This document shows, piece after piece, positions 55,401 through 64,000 of a stretch of 64,000 bases of DNA. The stretch comes from Haliclona indistincta (lineage: Eukaryota; Porifera; Demospongiae; Haplosclerida; Chalinidae): contig OZ024784.1 in assembly GCA_964017065.1 (NCBI GenBank), forward strand, positions 7,421,152 through 7,485,151, in the 5' to 3' direction. The translations under genes and the position numbers were made by a program. Position 1 is the stretch's first letter. Each line of letters begins with the position of its first letter. The notes beneath the pieces are model-generated. The model saw only the letters and a list, made by a program, of their open reading frames with translations. It was not told where the DNA came from and did no database searches.

Positions 55401-58400
55401 AAGTAATCAAAAAAACATGGCAAAAATTAGAAGAAAAGCAAGTTCCTACTGAAGATGTTTTCCGTAATTTCGAATTCAATTACATTTTCAAAGATAAGGA
55501 TATCATTCACGATGATAGACTCCTGGTATTCCTCGGCAAGAACCTAACATGGTTTGACTGTGAGCTAATGGATGATCTCATAAATGACTTTCTCAAAGAT
55601 GATCAAGACGTTACTGAAGTGTGGGCTAAATACAAAGACGAATTGAAAGAGTACGCTAAAAGAAGAATCGAAGAGTATGAAGGAATACAATTTGCACTTC
55701 CACCTAAAGAAGGATTTGTACCTATATACATGGCAATAGATCCTGCTTTTGAGATGAAACTTTGTGACCTCTCAACACTAACAATGAATTTTCGCAAAAT
55801 TCTAGGTTTAGACAAAGACAAACACAAAGACATTTTTTTATATGGCATTCGAACTGGCTCTATTATCTTAACATTTGTTTTACCACAATCAATGTACAAG
55901 AATCTGTTCCCTCTCTCTGGAGATCAGCTCCTGGACTTGATTGAGCTCGATATCATTTCTCTGCACATAGAAGAATTTCATGTGTTTCCTGACTCAGAGG
56001 AATGGAGCTTTGTACATAGGAATAGACCTGGTAAGAACACTATCATATCACTAGTGATTACCTGCCAATAATAATATTTTATTATACACAGGAATGAAAG
56101 AAGGAAAAATACTGACTGAATGTTTCAACAAAGAAAGGTGGGAAAGATTCTTCAGGAAGCTGGGCCTACCTCGAGAATGCATCAATGCTATTCAAAAGCA
56201 ACATATTGATCATGATTCATGTTTCAGAGAAGCTCTGAGCCTATGGCTAAGAGGAGATTACAACCAGGACATCTATGGTGCTCCCGACATGAGGAGACTG
56301 TGTACTGCAGTAGCTGGCCCAGGAAGAGATGGACAGCTGGCATTGCAACTAGGTGAACGCCATCTTGTTTTACCCGACATTATTAAAGGTGATAGAGTAA
56401 CATGTATGTTATCATCATCATTATTATCATTATTGTTACCATTATAGTCATTGAGTCACTAAGAACACTTGTAGATCAATTTGAATGCACAGTAGTGAAA
56501 GTGAGAGAACAATTCGAAGTCTACAACGACCCATTGAAGCTCGTCTGCTATCTCGATGATCTATTGGAACCAGAGAAGTTTCAAGGGAAATCATTTAGAA
56601 GCATTTTTAAAGAGCTGGAGAATAAGGGCTATATTAATTTTAGTAGCTTAAAGATTCTTCGATTTGCAGCTACATCACTCCACAATAGAGCTGCACTTGA
56701 AGTCCTCAATAGCTACCAAGTCAAGCTAGACAAGTTTCTGAGTGACACAACTCTGGAGGAATTTGAGTTAGCTGATCGTAGCTTGTTGAAAAGAAGAAAT
56801 CAGATGAGGCTACATGTTGGCACAGAAAAAGTGCACTTCAAGCTCTCTCTAAATGATCGATGGTGTAAGAGTTTTTTGAAGGAGCTTAAGAAAATGCTGG
56901 AAGATGTATATGAAGATGACAGTTGTCATATTGTCAATTTTTCCTTGAGCCGAGGATCTATTGTAATTTGTGTTCCTGTTCGAAAGTCAGTAGCTCCTAA
57001 ACTACGTCAGAGGACTGTTGATAGTAAGCACAAACTGAAAGAGGCAGGAGTGGTGCAGGTACTGTTTGGAATCACCAGATTATTCAGTTTAACAGAGGTA
57101 TGTATACAACAAAGCATTATGCAAAGGGCAAATGATTGGTTATTACCACATGGGGTACGGAAGTTAGATGCTCCTTCCCCTTATACGCTCCTGGCTAAAC
57201 GTAAAATAGCTGATTAACATACACTCATGCCTTTTGTTATTTTATACCTATCCACAGGATCTCACACAACATATCCAGCAAAGTGATCACGTATCACGGC
57301 TTAAGAATGTCATAAACCAATGGAAAACAAAACTCAGAGAGTACTCACAACATACTGCTATTCCGCCTCTGGTAGATTTACTCTTTGGTGCTGAGGCTGA
57401 TGCTGTTGTTGGTGGTGGTGTTGGTGCTGTTTTTGGTGGTTGTGCCTTGGGATTCAATGTTTTTGGCGGTGCTTTTGGTGCTTTGGGTGGTGCTATTGCT
57501 GAAAACGCACTTAAGCAATCAATTAAGGAAAAAACCTTGGAAGTCAATGAAGAACTAGAAAAATTCTACCATTTTTGTCATGAAACTGCCATCAAACCAG
57601 AGCAGGTGTATGCTATTTCTCTAGAGTGCGCCAGAGTATCAGCTAGTACCACTGAAGATGTAAATGATATCATTCGCAAGTATCAGAATCCAACGGTAGC
57701 AAACGCAATAGAAGGATTTGGATTCCGCCTCAGTAGTCAGATTTTCCCAAACGACTTGACTGAAACATCACGTGAAGATACGAGAGATATTGTAAGAAGA
57801 CTAGAACAAGAACACGATCAGTTAATGAGATATCTCGAACTATAGTTATCACTACTATGAAATTTTATACATGTACGAGTGCTTGTAAATTATTTATGTG
57901 ATTTAATGCAACCGATTTAATGACAGGATTTAGATAGATCTACATGTATACAAACTGTTTAAAGACATACTATTCACTTGCCTGGTAAAGTCAGTCTTGA
58001 GTGCTCCAGTGCCAGCATATTGTCGAGCACAACCATCAGCATTATCAGCCCAGACTATCAGAATTGGAGAGAGACTGAATGATGCAAATCAACTACTGAG
58101 AGAATTTACCATTTTTGAATGTGTACTCAAAGTCAGTCTTGTCTTCAATTCGTTCACCAACTACCAACACATGCATTGCCTGTAGTCACATGATGGTCTT
58201 CACTAGCACAACAAAGTCAGTGTCTACTCACCTGTAGCTGTGCCTGCAAGCTACGCCTAGCCAGCATACTTTGAACAACATTAGTTCTACACAAAACAGT
58301 ACGTCAACAACATCATGTATACGAAACAAAATGTGAAAAAGTTCAAATGAACAGTTTTACCTATCAAGGCAATCCATACAGTTTGTTCTGAAGACTCCTC

Positions 58401-60140
58401 CCTGCCAGCCTAGTATGACTCCTTCAGTACTAGACATGTAGTAGCCAAACCTAGCCTGCTGGCTAGCAAGACGATCGATGAGTATGGACAGTCTGTGCCA
58501 GCGCATTCGACTACACTCCTTATGAAAGTCAAAAGCATCGTAGCTAAAGAGGAAAAGACTTGAAATACGAATATAATTTTCCATTGATGTATTCACTTCA
58601 CAAGAATGTTGCCGACCATAGTGACACATCTCTGAAACATGTCACCCAGCATCTTCTCTCGACCTTTCTGATCAATCTGATGAGGAAAAGTTAGAGAGAC
58701 AGAAATTTATCATGAGAGATATACCAAATTGATGACGACTTGTTGGCCATAGTGAGCAATCTGTTCATCAAAGTGTTTCTGCATAGCAGCCTCCTGGAGT
58801 AAGGAACATGTTGATAGCAGCAGCAGTAATGGTGGTGTTATACAGCAGATGAATACTAACATGATCCACTCCTTGGTATATCAGAGGAATGGGCTTGTAC
58901 TTGATGTTGGGTTTCTGTGACCAGTATAGTGGTATTGATCCACGTGTCTATTAGTGTGACAATGGTCAATCAGTAGGTGTACAACAATAGGTGGACTGAC
59001 CTGTATGAAGGACCCTACCATACCACCATACAACACTAGCTGCTCAGTCTCAACAAAGTTTGCAGTGTTACCATCTTCATCAATACCTCTCACATAGTAC
59101 CGCACACCTGTTCACTACATCACTTGTCATGTCTACATGGCGTCCTTTTCTCTCTCACCTGCACGATGGCAGCTTCGTCGAGATATCAATGCAAATTTCA
59201 ACCGTTTCTTGTTGATAGTAACTGCCTTGATGGACACAAACCCGTGAAGAAGAGGAACCACAAACCTGCTCATATCAGCATTAGCTGCTATATTCCGTGT
59301 GAGGTGAGCATTCCATACAAACCTCTCATCTACCTATTGAGAGACCAGAGAGAAATTGTCAACAGAGAGAAGCTGAAGATATTATACTGACTCTTTCATG
59401 AATTGGTAGCTGCCAAAAATTCTTGTCCTGTTGAGCAAGCTGTCGCTTCCTCTGCTCACAAAGAGATAGCTCGTAAGTGAAAGAGAAATAGAATCCTGGA
59501 GTGGATAACACTCGCTGCACCATGGCAACCATTTGACGATTATCTTTCTCCTAAGTACAGTATCAATATTGTTATACCAATGTTATGTGTGTGTGTGTGT
59601 GTGTTATTATAGTACCTGTGACTGAGAGAGATGAATCATTGTTCGTGAGAAAGGAATGATTTCAAATTTAGTCAGCTCATAGATGTGATGGTCGTTGATC
59701 ATGCCCACTTCCTTATGGCTCGTACCAACCAGTAGATAGGGACCTGTGACAAAAGATAAATACACACACTAAGTAAAATTAATGTTTGAGCTAATGCATG
59801 CAGCTAGTGTGTGCAAACCAGCTAGAAGACGGATAATTCCGAGCAGCACAGATACAGCTTTTCTTTCTCCATTGCCAACGATGCTTCTATCTAAAATTGA
59901 GTGACACAGCATTACAATAGCTCTGTATTCCCCTCACCAACAAGAGCTAATTCACAGTTGAGACGGTCTATTTCCAACACTTTAGCAACCGGATCTGACG
60001 TGGGCACTAAATAGAACTTCTCATCAGTGATTACCCTTGAAACACATTGTAACAGTCAAGCAGCAGTTTGATGTAAGCCAGCAATAATGTAGCAAGTACA
60101 CTCACAGCTGCAGCCTACTGTGAGCACTCAGCGGGTCCAT
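52411..60140 (-). CDS. SACM1L: SACM1L (Sac1), phosphoinositide 4-phosphatase of ER/Golgi
   Basis: Sac1 dephosphorylates PI4P at the ER and Golgi. Eighteen exons, 5' to 3': 60106-60140, 59938-60035, 59819-59890, 59616-59743, 59388-59550, 59159-59287, 59001-59107, 58861-58947, 58725-58793, 58597-58676, 58361-58543, 58232-58286, 58110-58179, 57982-58054, 54154-54247, 53994-54095, 53883-53943, 52411-52541. Phases all agree, giving 578 residues (human 587). The SAC domain includes [20 protein letters not shown] and the catalytic CX5R loop [12 protein letters not shown]. Later come [18 protein letters not shown] and NNFSDGFRQ. Two C-terminal helices ([38 protein letters not shown]) anchor it. Intron 14 (54248-57981) starts with GC instead of GT and contains a complete gene on the other strand; the last intron contains a 692-base palindrome. 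Confidence 0.97.
52585..53276. mobile_element. 692-bp palindromic MITE with TTAA ends in SACM1L intron
   Basis: Arms of about 340 bases are nearly perfect reverse complements around a centre near 52930. The outer ends read TTAAGGGGACGATTACC and, complemented from the right, TTAAGGGGACAGTTACC. TTAA at both borders suggests a piggyBac-type duplication (inference). Long open frames on both strands (52708-53085, 52785-53171) are mirror images and not genes. Confidence 0.85.
54650..54720 (+). repeat. 30-bp direct repeat upstream of the death-domain gene
   Basis: About 2.3 copies of a unit containing TTATCCGACACCAACCGACA end 20 bases before the start codon at 54741, so the repeat falls in its promoter or 5' UTR. 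Confidence 0.8.
54741..57845 (+). CDS. Double death-domain protein with C-terminal glycine zipper
   Basis: Exons 54741-54783, 54834-55151, 55200-56030, 56092-56388, 56448-57097 and 57258-57845 give 908 residues. Death-domain-like fold 1 spans residues 15-100 ([32 protein letters not shown]). A helical middle region follows, with repeated beta-type blocks ([10 protein letters not shown]; later GSIVICVPV). Death-domain-like fold 2 spans about 400-495 ([27 protein letters not shown]). Near residue 756 comes a stretch of small residues ([18 protein letters not shown], then [15 protein letters not shown]) resembling glycine zippers that insert in membranes, then a helical tail. No caspase, NACHT or TIR was seen. 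It lies antisense inside SACM1L intron 14. Function unknown; cell death or immune signalling is inferred from death domains only. Confidence 0.82.
59586..59603. repeat. (GT)n microsatellite in SACM1L intron 4
   Basis: Nine GT units; short and probably polymorphic. Confidence 0.85.
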
Positions 60141-60234
60141 GATCCCAGCACTCCGTACAGCACGCCCACCGTTTACTAACTTACCGTAAAATTAAAATCA
60201 GAACGCCGGACGTGAACCGAAGTCGATTAGGAAC
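60141..60234. promoter_or_regulatory. Divergent promoter, SACM1L / MRPL52
   Basis: Only 94 bases separate the two start codons, so 5' UTRs are very short or overlapping. No TATA box. Confidence 0.5.
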
Positions 60235-63200
60235 ATGGCGAGTGTTGCAGTTTTGCGGAATGGCTTTGTCAGAACAAATGCAAAGCAAGTGCAAGGTGAG
60301 CCGCTAAGATAAGTTGCTTTGATTTGTTGTTTCATTTACAGGTGGCCTGAGTTGCCTGTTGTTGAGGAGAGTACCATTAGTGGGCGGGACTTCATCTTTA
60401 CACACGTGCACTCGTCTGCTAGCAGGACAAAAACATAGACTTAAGTGAGTGAAATTAAATACTTCAAATAAGACGCGAATTAAAATAAAACTTGCTGCAT
60501 TCACTGATAGGCAAACAACATTTATGCAATTGTCATAAACGAATTGCTTTTCACTAAGGTAGATGGGTGTAACTCCGGACGAACTTTACGTAAACGGTCG
60601 GCGTTCAGTTGTAGAAGCAGGTGTCACCATCAGATCTGCAGCATTTTCTAGTACGCTACTGTGCTACAAATACCGAAGATGAGAGTAAAGGAAAACATCC
60701 ACTGACTGTTTGTACGGCGTGAAACTCGTCCCCCACTGAAAACTGGCCATGTTGCTAACTACGGACACACCCCTTACTATGAAATATCACTGAGAAGAAT
60801 ACAAAATCATGCAAAGATAATGTGGAATAAGAGTGATTATGTGTCTAAACTGTACTTCGGCTGCAGTCATGAGTCCTAACTCCATGCAGTTGCTGCGGCT
60901 ACTGACGAGGCTTACAAGCATAGCAGAGGAATTGAGATCTAGTGCTGGGCTTACGCTTGTATCCAGCACACCAGAAGTGAAACCAACGGTCACAACCATC
61001 ACAGCCGATCCATGCTTTCTTCCTCTTCTCAGAATCGTCATCGTAACTTCCCCCACATACCTCACATTCATCTCCTGAATCAGAACAAACTGTTTTTTTC
61101 TCTTGACACTGCTGCTTCTCCATTTCATCCTCCTCATTATTAATCTCTTCATCCAAGCCACTGTCACATCTTCTGGACATCTCTTGCTGAACCACTGCTC
61201 CTTTCTTTTGCTTTTTTGACTTCTTTTTCTCCTTTTGTAGTGCAGCCTTTTCTGCCCTTATTCTTTGTCGTTCCTTTTTTTCCTCTATTGCCTTGGCTTT
61301 TGCTTTCTCTGCTTCCTCAACTCTTTGAAAAACTTCATCTGAAGTCATAGCCTCCCCATAGAATTGAGCTTTTACTCGTTTTGTTCCTCGTGGAGGTGGT
61401 CTTAGTCTCTGTAGGTGACGTGAGAAGTAGGCAACAACATGAAGTTTCACTGGAGTCATTGTTCCTCCACACTTGATACAAACCAGTGGCATTATTGTCT
61501 CAGTAGTGCCTGCTACTTCTACATGATGCTGAGACTGTGCAGTACTGTTGGTGAGGCAACTGCTTGTGCAGTAGTTGAAGTTGATTGCATGGTAGCAGAA
61601 GCTGTTTGTGAGGTAACCGGTACTGCGTGTTGTGTGGTAGCTGCAGCTGCTTGGGATTGATTGAATGCTACAGATGGAGCAAGCTGAGATGGTTTTATTG
61701 CAGAACGTGAAAGTGGAAAAAGACCACTTCCTCTAAAACCTCCCTTGATGTGTTGAGGAGTAAAAGACACTTCCCATAATTCTCTAAGAAGGCCTGCATG
61801 ATTGGTAAGTATTATTAGTGCATGCATATGAAATGAGACTTATCAGACCAAATTATTATTCTTTTACAACATGTATTGTATAGCTGAGTTGACTGCCTAA
61901 CCACATAATTGATCACATGTATGTTGGTAAACACAGGTCACTGTCATGCACACAGTCATTTTAATTTTATAATAATTGTGAACCTCACTGTTATATTTCA
62001 CCTATAGAACTTTTACAACATTATTCTATATATATAATTTTTTACTATAGCTGCTATAATAATGACCTACCTGGAAATGCCTTCTTAGTGATTTCGACAC
62101 CAAGTGTCCGGGTTTTGAAAGACTTGATGATCTCCTTCCAGGCTTTCTTTACTGGCCCAAATACCCCTACATCCAGCGGCTGGAGTATGTGCGTGGTGTG
62201 TGGTGGAAGGCACATCAAGTGCACAGATTTCTCACGTGCCATGCGAATAAGGGGAAAGCTGAGGTGCGAGTGGTGGCCATCAACGAAAAGAACAACTGGA
62301 CCTTCTTTTAGCAAATTGTCTGCAGCCACTAGGAAACACTTCTTGAACCACGAAAGAAAATTCTCGCTCTCCATCCACCCACTCGAGCTCATACCGTATA
62401 GTGCTCCGGCTGGTCCTCCTGTAGTCCAATCTCTATACAGATTTTTGCCTTTGTAGAGAATGTATGGGGGTAGGCGGGTGCCATCTGCTGCACCACAGCC
62501 TAGAACTGTGATGAACTCTCTCCCTGTTCCACCTCCAATCTCGTGTACCGACCTTGATCCTCTTCTAGCAAGCACTACTTTGGAGGCGGTTGCAGTGCAA
62601 AATCCCGTCTCGTCACAATTCCAGAGCCTGCTTGAAAGATCGGCCCTGTCGATGATTCCAATCTTTTGTAAGGTGCTTTTGACCTTCTCAAACCAGTTGT
62701 CCATTACCTACATGTATGGGTTTATTGACAATGGCAACAGTGCATTAGTATTCAGTGCATATGTTATAATAGTTGCGTACCTCTGGTGTAGAGCTTAGTG
62801 CTCTGACCTTTGGGAGATGCTGTGGCTTTCTCTCTGTCAATTTCGGCCATCTTTTTAGAAAGCATTCCCACCAGCTTCGTCCCGGAGTATTGTTGATAAA
62901 AGGACTGGGGGTACCTGTTTCCTCTAGGTAATCGTGAATAATAACTCCCACCATTTCCTTGGTCATAGGAAAGCCAAGTTCTTGGAGGGCATAACATGAT
63001 TCTACCACCTCTTTCTCGATTTCACATGGTAATGCTAGCTGAGGTCCTCCAAACCTCTTTGTGCTTTTCCAGTCAAGTGATCATGCAGTGAACTTCTGGG
63101 TACACCATACTTTGCTGCAGCTCCACAGAGGCTTAATACATCATCTTGTACATCTTCCATGGCAGCCTTTAGTTGTTGATCAGTCCATGAAGGCTTTTTC

Positions 63201-63813
63201 TTTGCAGCCATGATTGTCAACAGCCAGAAAAGAAACCAGCAAACAAAGCGAAATTAGCACTAACGGATTTGAATTTTAATGATATTCATGAACTAGCAAT
63301 CGCTGATCATTTTTACATGTGGCTTTGGTTTTTATTATTTTATACTGCAAATCATGTTTTGGTATTATCTGGAAAAAGGAAATAAACTTGCATTTTGCAC
63401 TTCGAACACTGCAACTAATAATTATAGACGGCTACGAAAGTTTTTAGCACAATTTTTCAAAGATCTGCGAGTGGTAAGTACCTGCTAGTGAACGCAAATT
63501 CAATGCCTGTAAGTTTAGTTTTGTTCAATGCTAAGGTGTGCCTTGGGTTGTTTATAGCGCAAGTTTGGAAGCATAAGCTTGCTCGTAGTGAAAGTTGCGA
63601 ATATTTATAATTGCGCGTCCGGAGTTACACCCCGTCCGGAGTTACGCCCATCTACCTTACTACAAATTTTACTCCCATGCTAAGTATTGTACTCATTATT
63701 ATGAACTTTCTTCTTAGTTTGAACTATATATTTTTCTCTTTGCAGGACTGGTCAGTCTCGCAGTGGTACAGAGTACGGTCCACTCACTGATCTTCCTGAT
63801 TGGTCTTTTGTTG
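60235..63813 (+). CDS. MRPL52: Mitochondrial large-subunit ribosomal protein mL52, partial
   Basis: Exon 1 is 60235-60295 and exon 2 is 60342-60444, encoding an Arg/Ser/Thr-rich presequence-like region. Exon 3 is 63746-63813 and carries [15 protein letters not shown], the strongest signature of mL52. The donor TTG|GTCAGA at 63814 implies another exon beyond the window; reading on instead gives a stop at 63832, which would cut the protein far short of the family's roughly 120 residues. Intron 2 (3.3 kb) consists almost wholly of a transposon; without it the intron would be about 200 bases. Confidence 0.8.
60557..63657 (-). mobile_element. Pogo/Tigger-like DNA transposon
   Basis: The 3101-bp element is bounded by inverted ends AGGTAGATGGGTGTAACTCC and, complemented, AGGTAGATGGGCGTAACTCC, with TA on both sides (60555-60556, 63658-63659). 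The right end carries a second, inner copy of the CGTCCGGAGTTAC motif (63616-63646). It encodes one transposase gene on the minus strand and sits in MRPL52 intron 2. Confidence 0.92.
60899..63211 (-). pseudogene. Pogo/Jerky-type transposase with C-terminal PHD finger, frameshifted
   Basis: An N-terminal psq-type helix-turn-helix ([27 protein letters not shown]) is followed by a second DNA-binding region ([12 protein letters not shown]). The DDE_1 catalytic domain has [20 protein letters not shown] and [11 protein letters not shown], giving the three acidic residues. Exons appear at 63211-62781, 62707-62071 and from about 61781 on. A Lys/Glu-rich helix follows, then a PHD zinc finger ([27 protein letters not shown]). 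Two frame breaks are seen: near 63068, at a short A-run just after the helix-turn-helix, and near 61545 before the PHD part (unless a missed intron). Probably inactive. Confidence 0.82.
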
Positions 63814-63832
63814 GTCAGAATGCATTATGATT

Positions 63833-64000
63833 AAACTGCATGATTAGCTTTAGCCTCGCCTCCAGGCTAGATATCATAATAATATAGCCTGGTACAGACT
63901 GTCTACGCATGCGCGCAATATCTTCACCGATAATTAAGGTGGAGTATTAATTATTATTCATTACTTTTGCAAGTAGCTGTATTTTCCTAGCCATGGGTAG
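63833..64000. other. Window end, intronic sequence of MRPL52
   Basis: No further mL52 exon was recognised. Short inverted AGCCTC/TAGCCTGG pieces at 63855-63895 may be a small repeat. Confidence 0.4.

Noticed and set aside
1..64000. CRISPR arrays, bacterial operons, rRNA genes
   Set aside because: No spaced direct-repeat arrays or ribosomal RNA motifs were seen; gene structure is eukaryotic throughout.

Overview
The window looks like a compact early-branching animal genome, most likely a sponge (inference). It carries metazoan housekeeping genes in many short GT-AG introns (often 45-100 bases) and very short spacers. It also has a death-domain protein, a receptor with a tyrosine-motif tail, and many non-autonomous DNA transposons. 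Assignments come from reading translated exons against remembered family features; no database was searched. Where a gene model is given, exon phases were followed and most coding lengths sum to a multiple of three.

Layout: borealin-like (-, 772-2157, partial); flavin monooxygenase (+, 2297-7207); MARVEL four-pass protein (-, 7285-7969); NOB1 (+, 8235-17723) with a 7.9 kb repeat-filled intron; OSGIN (-, 17903-19750); PHLPP (+, 20123-25325); pirin (-, 25485-26441); LIM-proline-LIM protein (-, 26698-30305); TM-IQ-PTB protein (+, 30873-33070); TMEM231 (+, 33416-34551); TIMM21 (-, 34651-36161); ADAT1 (+, 36177-38400) with a SINE; two GABARAPL2-type ATG8 genes (-, 38584-39818 and 41686-42699) flanking GAR1 (+, 40007-41092); DCAF10 (+, 42936-44300); an FG-GAP membrane protein (+, 44476-50442) with an Ig-like receptor gene nested antisense in an intron (-, 47638-48772); a bacterial-looking thiaminase I-like ORF (-, 50766-51967) broken by a frameshift; SACM1L (-, 52411-60140) hosting a death-domain/glycine-zipper gene (+, 54741-57845) in a GC-AG intron; and the start of MRPL52 (+, 60235 onward), whose second intron is almost entirely a 3.1 kb pogo/Tigger-like transposon.

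Strands alternate through most of the window, giving eight head-to-head pairs (spacers 15-567 bases) and several tail-to-tail pairs. The genes are functionally mixed: rRNA and tRNA processing, autophagy, mitochondrial import and translation, phosphoinositide turnover, ciliary transition zone, Akt/PKC dephosphorylation. This is packing, not a pathway operon.

Most novel items: the nested death-domain/glycine-zipper protein; the thiaminase I-like gene; the nested receptor with a decayed copy beside it; the PHD-tailed transposase; and a tandem duplication inside the NOB1 intron in which three different MITEs hit one copy while the other preserves the empty sites.
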